A stretch of 33,859 nt of DNA from Streptomyces sp. PKU-EA00015. Its GTDB lineage: Bacteria > Actinomycetota > Actinomycetes > Streptomycetales > Streptomycetaceae. Under the pieces are notes generated by a model. That model was not told the origin of the DNA. It made no database searches and saw nothing but the letters and a program-made list of their open reading frames with translations. Shown here piece by piece: positions 8,004 through 30,811 of this stretch. Location: contig NZ_JABZEE010000061.1 of assembly GCF_013387495.1 (NCBI RefSeq), positions 1-33,859 on the forward strand, read 5' to 3'. Position numbers and translations under genes: made by a program. Every line of letters begins with the position of its first letter. The stretch's first letter is position 1.

Positions 8004-9815
8004 ATGACCGAACCCCGTACGGCGGACCGCGGCACGAGCGGGGACCGCGAGTTGCTGCCCACCGCGACCGGCGCACAGACGTTCGCCGCCGTCCGGACGC
8101 TGTTGCGGCACCACCGGCTCCTGACCGTACTCGCGGTCACCGTGCTGGTCGCCGGCACGGGCATCGGCCTGCTCACCGCCCCGCTGCTCGGACGCGTCGT
8201 CGACCTCGTCGCCGCGCGGCGCGGCGCGGGCGCGCTGACGGTACCGATGGTGCTGCTCCTGGCGGTGGCCGTGGCCCGGGGCGTGGCGACCGCGATCGGC
8301 CAGTCGCTCGTCGCCCGCCTCGGCGAGACCGTCCTCGCGGACCTGCGCGAGCGGTTCGTCGGGCGGGCACTGCGCCTGCCCCTGGAACGTGTCGAGCGGG
8401 CCGGTTCGGGCGACCTGACCTCCCGGGTGACCGGCGACGTCACCGTCATCGCGAAGGCGGTGCGCCAGGCGCTGCCCGAGTTCGCCGCGGCGCTCCTCAC
8501 CATCGCGCTGACGCTCGTCGGACTCGCCGTACTCGACTGGCGCTTCCTGCTCGCCGTCCTTCTGGCCGTGCCGGTGCACGTTCTGACGGTCCGCTGGTAC
8601 ATCCCGCGTGCCGCGTCGGTGTACGCCCGGCACCGGGTGGCGAGCGGCGCCCTGCAGCACCAGCTCCTCGACAGCGTCGGCGGTGTCCGCACCGTACGGG
8701 CGTTCCGGCTCACCGCCGGCCACGCGCAGGCACTTCAGCGGCGGTCCGGCGAGGCCGTCGACCTCGCGCTGCAAGGCATCCGGCTGGTCTCCGGCTTCTT
8801 CTCCCGTCTCAACGCGGGGGAGTTCATCGGTCTGACCGGCGTTCTGGCGACGGGCTTCTTCCTCGTGGACAACGGCTCCGTGAGCATCGGCACGGCGACC
8901 GCGGCCGCGCTCTACTTCCACAGCCTCTTCAATCCGATCAACGCCGCCCTGTTCCTCATCGACGACGCACAGTCGGCCGGCGCGAGTCTTGCCCGCCTGG
9001 TGGGGGTGTCGAACCTGCCCGTCGAGCCGGAGCCCGAACCGGGCACCGCGGAGAAGCCCGTGGACGGCTCGGTCAAGGTCTCCGCGCTCAGCCACGCGTA
9101 CGTCGACGGGCACCCGGTCCTCAGCGACGTGGACCTGGACGTCCGCAGCGGCGAACGGGTCGCTCTGGTGGGCGCGAGCGGCGCCGGGAAGACCACTCTG
9201 GCGAAACTGGTCGCGGGCGTCCACGAGGCGTCCGGCGGTTCGATCGTGCTCGGCGGCGTCGAGGCCCGCGAGTTGGGCCCGGCCGGAGTCCGGCGCGCCG
9301 TGACGCTGATCAGCCAGGAGGTCCGTGTGTTCGCGGGGCCCCTGGCCGAGGATCTGCGGCTGGCGCGCCCGGAGGCCACGGACGAGGAACTGCGCACGGC
9401 GCTGGCCCGGGTGGAAGCCCTGGACTGGGTCGAAGCACTCCCCGAAGGTCTCGCGACGGTGGTCGGTGAGGGCGGGCACCGGCTCACGGTGACCCAGGCA
9501 CAGCACCTGGCCCTGGCCCGGCTGGTCCTGGCGGACCCGCCGATCGCCATCCTCGACGAGGCGACCGCAGACGCGGGCAGCGCCGGCGCACGCGTCCTGG
9601 AGGCAGCCGCCGTACGGGCCCTGGAAGGCCGTACGGGCCTGATGGTGGCGCACCGCCTGCCCCAGGCCGCCACCGCCGACCGCGTCGTCGTACTCGACCA
9701 GGGCCGGGTCGCCGAGACCGGCACGCACGACGAACTCGTCGCGGCGGGCGGCCGCTACGCCGCCCTCTGGTCGGCCTGGTCCGACAGCCGCCGAGAGCCG
9801 CCGCGGGAGGCGTGA
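8004..9815 (+). CDS. Half-size ABC exporter with degenerate signature (siderophore export partner 2)
   Basis: A 603-aa half-transporter, membrane domain about 25-320 and ATPase domain about 350-600. Walker A GASGAGKTT (about 390) and Walker B IAILDEATA with its catalytic glutamate are intact, but the ABC signature reads LTVTQ (about 494) instead of LSGGQ. Its defects mirror those of the upstream gene, so the two should form one heterodimer with a single working ATP site. ATG at 8004 is chosen because GAAGGA stands six bases before it. An in-frame ATG at 7971 overlaps the preceding stop (ATGA) and would add 11 residues with no Shine-Dalgarno sequence. Translational coupling makes that earlier start possible too. 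Confidence 0.88.
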   Translation: MTEPRTADRGTSGDRELLPTATGAQTFAAVRTLLRHHRLLTVLAVTVLVAGTGIGLLTAPLLGRVVDLVAARRGAGALTVPMVLLLAVAVARGVATAIGQSLVARLGETVLADLRERFVGRALRLPLERVERAGSGDLTSRVTGDVTVIAKAVRQALPEFAAALLTIALTLVGLAVLDWRFLLAVLLAVPVHVLTVRWYIPRAASVYARHRVASGALQHQLLDSVGGVRTVRAFRLTAGHAQALQRRSGEAVDLALQGIRLVSGFFSRLNAGEFIGLTGVLATGFFLVDNGSVSIGTATAAALYFHSLFNPINAALFLIDDAQSAGASLARLVGVSNLPVEPEPEPGTAEKPVDGSVKVSALSHAYVDGHPVLSDVDLDVRSGERVALVGASGAGKTTLAKLVAGVHEASGGSIVLGGVEARELGPAGVRRAVTLISQEVRVFAGPLAEDLRLARPEATDEELRTALARVEALDWVEALPEGLATVVGEGGHRLTVTQAQHLALARLVLADPPIAILDEATADAGSAGARVLEAAAVRALEGRTGLMVAHRLPQAATADRVVVLDQGRVAETGTHDELVAAGGRYAALWSAWSDSRREPPREA

Positions 9816-9877
9816 GCCGGCCGGCGGTCCCTCTTCGGGAACCGGCAGCGTCGGTGGAGGCCGGCAGCGGCATCATG

Positions 9878-9917
9878 ATGGCACCGGGTGGCACCGATTG
9901 GTGCCACCCGGTGCCAT
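9878..9917. repeat. Perfect 18-bp inverted repeat made of GGTGCCA motifs
   Basis: Left arm ATGGCACCGGGTGGCACC (9878-9895), loop GATT, right arm GGTGCCACCCGGTGCCAT (9900-9917), with no mismatch. It lies 60 bases after the exporter stop, so it can act as a terminator. Each arm also holds two copies of the GGTGCCA element found again before the next gene. Confidence 0.85.
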
Positions 9918-10011
9918 TCCATGTTCCCCGAACCACATGAGCACGCACTGCGACCAGGGCCGCCTTTTCACGTTTCCGCAGGCAGGAGCGGTCATCCTCG
10001 AGCGCACCCCA

Positions 10012-10058
10012 TGCAAGGTGCCACACAGACTTGCACATGGTGCCATCATGGTGCCATG
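10012..10058 (+). promoter_or_regulatory. Phased GGTGCCA operator array in front of the RHH regulator
   Basis: GGTGCCA occurs at 10017-10023, 10039-10045 and 10050-10056. The last two are 11 bases apart and the first is 22 bases upstream, so all lie on one face of the helix. A degenerate copy (ACTTGCA) fills the gap near 10029. The last copy ends 10 bases before the regulator ATG, which suggests autoregulation by the ribbon-helix-helix protein. The binding partner is inferred. Confidence 0.6.
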
Positions 10059-10066
10059 ATGACGCC

Positions 10067-10582
10067 ATGGACCTCACCCCGTATGTCGACACCCTCCGCC
10101 GTGAACTGGCGGTGGCCGCCGAAGCCGGCGGGGCGGATGCCCGCGCGCTGGCCGAGCGGCTCACCGCTCCCCTGGAGTCGGCGACCCGTCTGACCATGCT
10201 CAATGTGCTCTCCGCCGCGATGGACGAGATCACCCGCGAGCTCGCCCCCGGCTCGGTCGACGTACGGCTGCGCGGGCTCGACCCCGATTTCGTGGTGACG
10301 CTGCCGCCCGCCGACGGCGGCACCACGGAGCCGGCCGCGCCCGTCGAACCGCTGAAGGCGCAGGCGCCCGCCGAGGGCGACGAGGGCGGCACCGCCCGCG
10401 TCAACCTGCGGCTGCCGGCCCACCTCAAGACACGCGCCGAGGAGGCCGCGAGTCGCGAGGGCCTGTCGGTCAACGCATGGCTGGTGCGCGCCGTGTCGGC
10501 GGCCGTCGACGGCGGCACCCGGCCGCGTACGACGGAGAAGACCCGGACCATCGGACAGAGCTTCACGGGCTGGGTGCGCTAG
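10067..10582 (+). CDS. Ribbon-helix-helix (HicB/Arc-type) regulator
   Basis: A 171-aa protein. Residues 1-80 form an alpha-rich N-terminal part, 81-108 are a Pro/Glu/Ala-rich linker, and 109-147 contain a ribbon-helix-helix domain (RVNLRLPAHLKTRAEEAA, then SREGLSVNAWLVRAVSAA). Such domains bind DNA as dimers, inserting the VNLRL strand into the major groove. No HicA-like toxin gene lies beside it, so despite the usual HicB label there is no sign of a toxin-antitoxin pair. ATG at 10067 lacks a Shine-Dalgarno sequence and sits right after the GGTGCCA array; a leaderless transcript is plausible. The gene leads the DUF4097 and DrrAB-type genes, which it probably controls along with itself. Confidence 0.82.
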   Translation: MDLTPYVDTLRRELAVAAEAGGADARALAERLTAPLESATRLTMLNVLSAAMDEITRELAPGSVDVRLRGLDPDFVVTLPPADGGTTEPAAPVEPLKAQAPAEGDEGGTARVNLRLPAHLKTRAEEAASREGLSVNAWLVRAVSAAVDGGTRPRTTEKTRTIGQSFTGWVR

Positions 10583-10664
10583 CCGCGCCCGCGCCCGCAC
10601 GACTTCACCCACACCACGTCCCACCAGCGGGGACGCCCTGAAGACCCAAGAGGACGGGACAGCC

Positions 10665-11513
10665 ATGCCTTCTTTCGACACTCCCGAACCGATCTCGGCC
10701 ACGGCGCACGTGGAGGCCGGTTCCCTCCAGTTCACCGCGGGCGACCGCCTCGACACCGTCGTCGAGGTGCGCCCCCGCGACCCGAAGAAGGACCAGGACG
10801 TACGGGCGGCCGACCAGACCGAGGTCACGTACGCGAGCGGCGTACTGACCGTCAGGACGCCCAAGCCCCATCTGCTCGGCCTCGGCCGCACCGGCACCGT
10901 CGACGTGACGGTCGAACTGCCCACGGGCTCGCGCATCGACATGACCGGCGCCTGGGTCCAGGTGCTCGGCGAGGGCCGGCTCGGTGAGGTCCGCGTGAAG
11001 ACCTCGTCCGGCGACGTCCGCCTCGACACCACCGGCCCGCTGAAGCTGACCGCGTCGCACGGCTCGATCACCGTGGACCGCATCGAGGGCACGGCCGAGA
11101 TCACCACCAGCTCCGGCAGCCTGCGCGTGGGCCTCGTCGACGGCCCCGCCGTCCTGAAGAACTCGCACGGCACCACGACCGTCGGCGCCGCCACCGGCGA
11201 GCTGCGGGTGAGCGGCGCCAACGGCGACATCGAGATCCGCCGCGCCGAGGCCTCGGTCACCGCCACCACCGCCCACGGCACCCTGCGCGTGGACGAAGTG
11301 GCCCGCGGCACCGTCCAGTTGGAGACCTCCTACGGCGCCATCGATGTCGGCATCCGCGAGGGCACGGCCGCCTGGCTCGACGTCAGCTCGGGCTCCGGCC
11401 AGGTGCGCAACACGCTCACCGCGTCCGAGACCCCGGAGCAGACCGAGGACACCGTCAAGGTCCGCGCCCGCACCCGGTACGGCAACATCGACGTCCGCCG
11501 CGCCCGGGGCTGA
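10665..11513 (+). CDS. DUF4097-family beta-repeat protein
   Basis: A 282-aa protein with no signal peptide or membrane segment. From about residue 85 it is built of repeating short strands with a recurring S-x-G-x-(I/V/L)-x-V pattern: KTSSGDVRL, TASHGSITV, TTSSGSLRV, KNSHGTTTV, ANGDIEI, TAHGTLRV, TSYGAIDV, SSGSGQV. Each repeat is about 20 residues, as in DUF4097 proteins predicted to fold as a beta-solenoid. The biochemical role of the family is unknown. The start follows GAGGACGGGACAGCC. It lies 82 bases after the regulator and 60 before the ABC genes, all rightward, suggesting one operon and a link to the transporter. Confidence 0.85.
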   Translation: MPSFDTPEPISATAHVEAGSLQFTAGDRLDTVVEVRPRDPKKDQDVRAADQTEVTYASGVLTVRTPKPHLLGLGRTGTVDVTVELPTGSRIDMTGAWVQVLGEGRLGEVRVKTSSGDVRLDTTGPLKLTASHGSITVDRIEGTAEITTSSGSLRVGLVDGPAVLKNSHGTTTVGAATGELRVSGANGDIEIRRAEASVTATTAHGTLRVDEVARGTVQLETSYGAIDVGIREGTAAWLDVSSGSGQVRNTLTASETPEQTEDTVKVRARTRYGNIDVRRARG

Positions 11514-11573
11514 GCACCGCCCCGCGAACTCCCCGCTCACCCACATCACTTCACCTTCGAACGGGAGGGCTCC

Positions 11574-12599
11574 ATGCCTTCATCTGTCATGCCCACGCCC
11601 AGGCTGGGTGACGGTCCGCAGTCGTCCGCCGCCGTCTCCGCCGTCGGTCTGCGCAAGTCGTACGGCGACAAGACCGTGCTCGACGGCATCGATCTGCGTA
11701 TCCCGGCCGGTTCCGTGTTCGCGCTGCTCGGGCCGAACGGCGCCGGCAAGACCACCGCCGTGAGGATCCTGTCCACGCTCATCGACGCCGACGGCGGGCA
11801 GGCCCAGGTCGCGGGCCACGACATCGCCACGTCACCGGACGGGGTGCGCGCCGCAATCGGCGTCACCGGGCAGTTCTCCGCCGTCGACGGGCTGATCACC
11901 GGCGAGGAGAACATGCTCCTCATGGCGGACCTGCACCACCTCTCCCGCAGAGAGGGCCGCCGCACCGCCGCCGAGCTGCTGCAGCGCTTCGACCTCGTCG
12001 ACGCCGCGAAGAAGCCCGCCTCCACCTACTCCGGCGGCATGAAGCGCCGCCTCGACATCGCCATGACCCTGGTCGGCAACCCGCGGATCATCTTCCTCGA
12101 CGAGCCGACCACCGGTCTCGACCCGCGCAGCCGCCACACCATGTGGCAGATCATCCGCGAGCTGGTCGCAGACGGCGTCACCGTCTTCCTCACCACGCAG
12201 TACCTGGAGGAGGCCGACCGGCTCGCCGACCGAATCGCCGTGCTCAACGACGGCAGGATCGCGGCCGAGGGCACCGCCGAGGAGCTGAAGCGGCTGGTCC
12301 CCGGCGGGCACATCCGGCTCCGCTTCTCCGACCCCTCCGCCTATCGGAGCGCCGCCCTCGCGCTGCACGAGGTCACCCTCCCCCACAGCGCCCTGCGCAG
12401 GGGAGGTACCCCCATCGACGAGGCGCTGTCGCTGCAGATCCCCAGCGACGGCACCCAGCGCGAGCTGCGCTCCATCCTCGACTGGCTGGACGCCGCCGGC
12501 ATCGAGGCGGACGAGCTGACGGTGCACACCACCGACCTCGACGACGTGTTCTTCGCCCTGACCGGCGGCACAGACAAGCCCAAGGAGGCTGTCCGATGA
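11574..12599 (+). CDS. DrrA-type ABC transporter ATPase
   Basis: A 341-aa ATPase of the daunorubicin-resistance (DrrA) group, which drives drug or lipid efflux with a separate membrane subunit. Walker A GPNGAGKT (53-60), signature YSGGMKRRL (about 153), Walker B IIFLDEPTTGLD (about 172) and a DrrA-like C-terminal region ending DLDDVFFALTGG are present. Around residues 268-280 the segment LPHSALRRGGTP interrupts the usual C-terminal domain. It is encoded by a palindromic repeat (12378-12414), so it looks like an in-frame insertion outside the catalytic core. The start has GGGAGGG upstream. Its stop overlaps the permease start (ATGA, 12596-12599). Confidence 0.92.
   Translation: MPSSVMPTPRLGDGPQSSAAVSAVGLRKSYGDKTVLDGIDLRIPAGSVFALLGPNGAGKTTAVRILSTLIDADGGQAQVAGHDIATSPDGVRAAIGVTGQFSAVDGLITGEENMLLMADLHHLSRREGRRTAAELLQRFDLVDAAKKPASTYSGGMKRRLDIAMTLVGNPRIIFLDEPTTGLDPRSRHTMWQIIRELVADGVTVFLTTQYLEEADRLADRIAVLNDGRIAAEGTAEELKRLVPGGHIRLRFSDPSAYRSAALALHEVTLPHSALRRGGTPIDEALSLQIPSDGTQRELRSILDWLDAAGIEADELTVHTTDLDDVFFALTGGTDKPKEAVR
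12378..12414 (+). repeat. Palindromic Streptomyces-type repeat inside the DrrA-type gene
   Basis: The element begins CTCCCCCA and ends GGGAGGTACCCCCA, with a GCGC-containing centre able to form a hairpin. It shares the CTCCCCCA...CCCCCA frame with the copy in the NRPS gene. The reading frame passes through it without a stop. Confidence 0.75.
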
Positions 12600-13384
12600 G
12601 CTCCCTCTCCCTCGCCCTGCGCGACTCGTCCACGATGCTGCGCCGCAACCTCCTGCACGCGCGGCGCTACCCGTCCCTCACCCTGAACCTGCTGCTGACG
12701 CCGATCGTCCTGCTGCTGCTCTTTGTCTACATCTTCGGTGACGTGATGAGCGCGGGCATGGGCGGCGGCGCCGACCGCTCCGAGTACATCGCCTACGTCG
12801 TGCCGGGCATCCTGATGATGACCATCGGAGGCACCGTGGTCGGGACCGCGGTGTCCGTCTCCAACGACATGACCGAGGGCATCGTCGCCCGCTTCCGCAC
12901 GATGGCGATCCACCGCGGGTCCGTCCTCATCGGGCATGTCGTCGGCAGTGTGCTGCAGTCGGTGGCCGGCGTGGTCCTCGTGGGTGCCGTCGCCGTGGCC
13001 ATCGGCTTCCGGGCCACGGATGCCACGGCCCTGGAGTGGCTGGCGGCGTTCGGGCTGACGGCGCTGGTCGCCCTGGCGCTCACCTGGATCGCGGTCGGGA
13101 TGGGCATGGTCAGCCCGAACGCCGAGGCGGCGAGCAACAACGCGATGCCGCTGATCGTCCTGCCGCTCGTCTCGAGCGCCTTCGTCCCGGTCGACGCGAT
13201 GCCGGGCTGGTTCCAGCCGATCGCCGAGTACCAGCCGTTCACACCGGCCATCGAGACCCTGCGCGGGCTGCTGCTCGGGAGCGAGATCGGGCACAACGGG
13301 TGGCTCGCGGTCGCCTGGTGCCTGGCTCTCTCCGCACTCGGCTACTTCTGGTCGAAGGCGGTTTTCGACCGCGATCCGACGTAG
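12596..13384 (+). CDS. DrrB-type ABC transporter permease
   Basis: A 262-aa integral membrane protein of the ABC-2 (DrrB) family with about six hydrophobic helices: LTLNLLLTPIVLLLLFVYIF, the YVVPGILMMTIGGTVVGTA segment, VLQSVAGVVLVGAVAVAIGF, a fourth around FGLTALVALALTWIAVGMGM, then NNAMPLIVLPLVSSAFVPV and a last one near WLAVAWCLALSALGYF. The conserved motif M-P-x-W-x-Q-x-I-x-x-x-x-P is visible as MPGWFQPIAEYQPF. It pairs with the preceding ATPase, to which it is coupled by a 4-base overlap with AAGGAGG ahead of the start. The exported substrate is unknown; toxin or antibiotic efflux is typical of the family. Confidence 0.92.
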   Translation: MSSLSLALRDSSTMLRRNLLHARRYPSLTLNLLLTPIVLLLLFVYIFGDVMSAGMGGGADRSEYIAYVVPGILMMTIGGTVVGTAVSVSNDMTEGIVARFRTMAIHRGSVLIGHVVGSVLQSVAGVVLVGAVAVAIGFRATDATALEWLAAFGLTALVALALTWIAVGMGMVSPNAEAASNNAMPLIVLPLVSSAFVPVDAMPGWFQPIAEYQPFTPAIETLRGLLLGSEIGHNGWLAVAWCLALSALGYFWSKAVFDRDPT

Positions 13385-13429
13385 CCGGGACGACCGCGCG
13401 GGCCGCCTCCCTCAGCTCGTCGACGCACG

Positions 13430-13466
13430 CCGCCGCCCGCCGAGAGGAATTCTCGGCGGGCGGCGG
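13430..13466. terminator. Perfect two-way terminator between DrrB-type and MbtH genes
   Basis: A 16-bp perfect stem, CCGCCGCCCGCCGAGA (13430-13445) with TCTCGGCGGGCGGCGG (13451-13466), and the 5-base loop GGAAT. It lies between convergent genes and closes both the regulator/DrrAB block and the NRPS operon. Confidence 0.9.
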
Positions 13467-13486
13467 TACGGCGCGCTGCGGCGGGT

Positions 13487-13692
13487 TCAGCCCTGCCCGG
13501 CGACCAGGCTCTTGGGGCGCAGGTCGGTCCAGTTCGTCTCGACGTAGGCGAGGCACGCCTCCCGCGTCTCCTCGCCGAAGACGACGCGCCACCCGGCCGG
13601 CACCTCGGCGAAAGAGGGCCACAGCGAGTGCTGGTCCTCGTCGTTGACCAGGACCAGGAATCGGCCCTGCGGGTCCTCGAACGGGTTGGTGC

Positions 13693-13696
<4 letters not shown>
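13487..13696 (-). CDS. MbtH-like protein
   Basis: A 69-aa MbtH-family chaperone that binds and activates NRPS adenylation domains. The hallmark positions are present: NPFED near the N-terminus, FLVLVNDEDQHSLWP, PAGWRVVFG, and the closing WTDLRPKSL, including the conserved tryptophans and the S-L-W-P and W-T-D-L-R-P motifs. The ATG overlaps the NRPS stop (ATGA, 13693-13696), so it is translated directly after its client. It is the last gene of the leftward biosynthetic operon. Confidence 0.97.
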
Positions 13697-29268
<15,572 letters not shown>

Positions 29269-29311
29269 CGTTCGCGGGGCCTTTCCCTGGTGGTGCGTCA
29301 GTGGTGGGTCG

Positions 29312-29505
29312 TCACGTGGTGTCGGCCGTGAGCGGCGGCACGATCTCGTCGATGGCGCGGGAAAATCGACAGGACGGTGTCGAAGGAGAGCGCGGCGCCG
29401 GTGTCCGGGCTGTCGTACGGGAGGAACAGGTCCCGCTTCTCCCCCGCTTCTCCGTCGTCCACGGCCACTTGCCGTACGGCTGCTCCCCGCATTCCTTCAC
29501 GTTCA
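29312..29505 (-). pseudogene. Relic of a second siderophore-binding-protein gene
   Basis: This stretch repeats two separate pieces of the intact binding-protein gene next to it. 29336-29440 matches the intact 3' end (29660-29768), encoding KRDLFLPYDSPDTGAALSF and DTVLSI. 29441-29490 matches the intact region near 30341, encoding EQPYGKWPWTTEK. About 570 bases between them are gone, and frameshifts separate the pieces. Both intact junction points carry CTTCTCC, fitting deletion between short direct repeats. It lies between the NRPS start and the intact gene. The remaining gap to 29640 holds only a palindromic repeat and no gene. Confidence 0.85.
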
Positions 29506-29555
29506 TGGGTGATCCGGGGCGCGTTTCCCGCCCGCCCGGTGGGGACGGCCACCTG

Positions 29556-29590
29556 AGGGTCCCCCCACGGCCGTCAGGCCGTAGGGGGAG
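29556..29590 (+). repeat. Palindromic repeat between NRPS and binding-protein genes
   Basis: GGGTCCCCCC, then ACGGCC GTCA GGCCGT, then AGGGGGAG. The stem is ACGGCC/GGCCGT extended by C5/G5. It has the same GGGTCCCCCC...GGGGGAG frame as the minus-strand reading of the copy inside the NRPS gene. It may also weaken read-through from the binding-protein gene into the NRPS gene. Confidence 0.7.
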
Positions 29591-29640
29591 GGCGGAGCGG
29601 CCGGGAGGGGTGCCGACGGGAGGCGGCACCTTCGCCGGAC

Positions 29641-30672
29641 TTACTTGATGGCCTCGAGCCTCGGCACGACCTGGTCGATGGCGTACGGGATCGACAGGAC
29701 CGTGTTGAAGGAGAGCGCGGCGCCGATGTCCGGGCTGTCGTACGGGAGGAACAGGTCCCGCTTCTCCTGGTGGACCTTCGTCTTCTTGTACAGCGGGTCG
29801 GCCTTCATGACCTTCTCGGTGTCCGGGGTGCCCAGCCACACGGTGCGGTCGGCCTCCATGACGTCGAGGCGCTCGACGCTGAGGTCCGCGATGTTCTCCT
29901 TGCCGAGGGCGGCACGGTACTTCTCGGAGGTGGTGAAGCCCATCTCCGACAGGAAGATGACCTTCGGGTCCTTCGGGGAGAACGCGGAGAACTTGCCCGG
30001 CTCGTAGGGCTCGCCGACGGTGACGGTCTTGCCCTTCCACTCCGGGTGCTTGTCGCGGACGGCCTTGAAGCGGGCGTCGATGCCGGCGATCAGCTGCTCG
30101 GTCTCGGCGTCCTTGCCCAGCGCCTTGCCGATCTGCCGGGTCATGTCCTGCCAGGGCGCCTGGTAGTCCTCGTGGCCCTTGGGCTGCGCGACGACCTTGG
30201 CGATCTTGGAGAGCGTGTCGTACTGCTCCTTCTTCATGCCCGAGTACTGCGCGATGATCAGATCCGGCTTCAGCGCCGCGATCTTCTCCACGTTGTACTC
30301 GTCACGCTCACCGACGATCTGCGGCGGCGTCGAACCCCACTTCTCCTTCGTCCACGGCCACTTGCCGTACGGCTGCTCCTTGAACCAGTCCACCGAACCC
30401 ACCGGCTTCACACCCAGCGCAAGCACCGCGTCCTGATCCGACAGACCCAGCGTGACGACCTTCTTGGGCTCCGCCTCGATCGTCGTACTGCCGTACTTGT
30501 GCTCCACCGTCACCGGGAAAGCAGCGGACTTTGCGCTCCCCGACGGCTTCGACTCGGCCTTCTCCGAACCACCCCCACAGGCGGTCAGAGCGAACGCGGC
30601 GACAGCCGCCACGGCGGCGCGGGGGACGTTTCTGACGAGCCGCGTCAGCGCGGGGCGTGTACCAGTGGACAC
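29641..30672 (-). CDS. Ferric-siderophore-binding lipoprotein
   Basis: A 343-aa substrate-binding protein of the FepB/FhuD/CchF type that captures the ferric siderophore outside the membrane and hands it to the FecCD permeases. The basic N-terminus, hydrophobic stretch AAVAAVAAFAL and lipobox LTAC (lipidated C32) mark a lipoprotein, followed by a Gly/Ser/Lys linker. Conserved pieces are KKVVTLGLSDQDAVLALGV, the ALKPDLIIAQYSG segment and the closing IDQVVPRLEAI. GTG at 30672 is chosen because AAAGGA precedes it and it puts the signal peptide at the start; the open frame continues upstream but reads as shadow sequence. It follows the monooxygenase gene by 139 bases. Confidence 0.95.
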   Translation of the reverse strand: MSTGTRPALTRLVRNVPRAAVAAVAAFALTACGGGSEKAESKPSGSAKSAAFPVTVEHKYGSTTIEAEPKKVVTLGLSDQDAVLALGVKPVGSVDWFKEQPYGKWPWTKEKWGSTPPQIVGERDEYNVEKIAALKPDLIIAQYSGMKKEQYDTLSKIAKVVAQPKGHEDYQAPWQDMTRQIGKALGKDAETEQLIAGIDARFKAVRDKHPEWKGKTVTVGEPYEPGKFSAFSPKDPKVIFLSEMGFTTSEKYRAALGKENIADLSVERLDVMEADRTVWLGTPDTEKVMKADPLYKKTKVHQEKRDLFLPYDSPDIGAALSFNTVLSIPYAIDQVVPRLEAIK

Positions 30673-30713
30673 GGTTGTTCCTTTCACGGGGGTTTCACGG
30701 TGCGTGTTGCGTG

Positions 30714-30753
30714 CCCGGACCGCCGTGTACGACGGCGCTACCGGCGGACCGGG
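30714..30753 (-). promoter_or_regulatory. Hairpin in the monooxygenase/binding-protein gap
   Basis: CCCGGACCGCCG (30714-30725) pairs with CGGCGGACCGGG (30742-30753) with one mismatch, 16 bases apart. It sits in the 139-base gap between two genes of the same operon. It might act as a processing site or partial terminator; there is no T-run. Confidence 0.35.
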
Positions 30754-30811
30754 CGGGCTGTGGGGGGCTGGACACGAGGGGAGTCCCTTGCGCGGGTCCC
30801 CCGGGCAGGAC

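Noticed and set aside
6226..9728. Long minus-strand frames opposite the two exporters
   Set aside because: They are low-complexity mirror frames; the plus strand carries ABC exporter motifs, good ribosome sites and stop/start overlap.
9816..10066. A small RNA or attachment site in the gap after the exporters
   Set aside because: The repeats are fully explained by phased GGTGCCA motifs; no tRNA fragment, integrase or flanking direct repeat is visible.
10067..10582. A HicAB toxin-antitoxin pair
   Set aside because: Only a ribbon-helix-helix protein is present; no small HicA-like frame lies on either side.
29298..29552. A small real gene between the NRPS and the binding protein
   Set aside because: The frame only catches one piece of the binding-protein relic and otherwise runs through repeat DNA; it lacks a sensible start.
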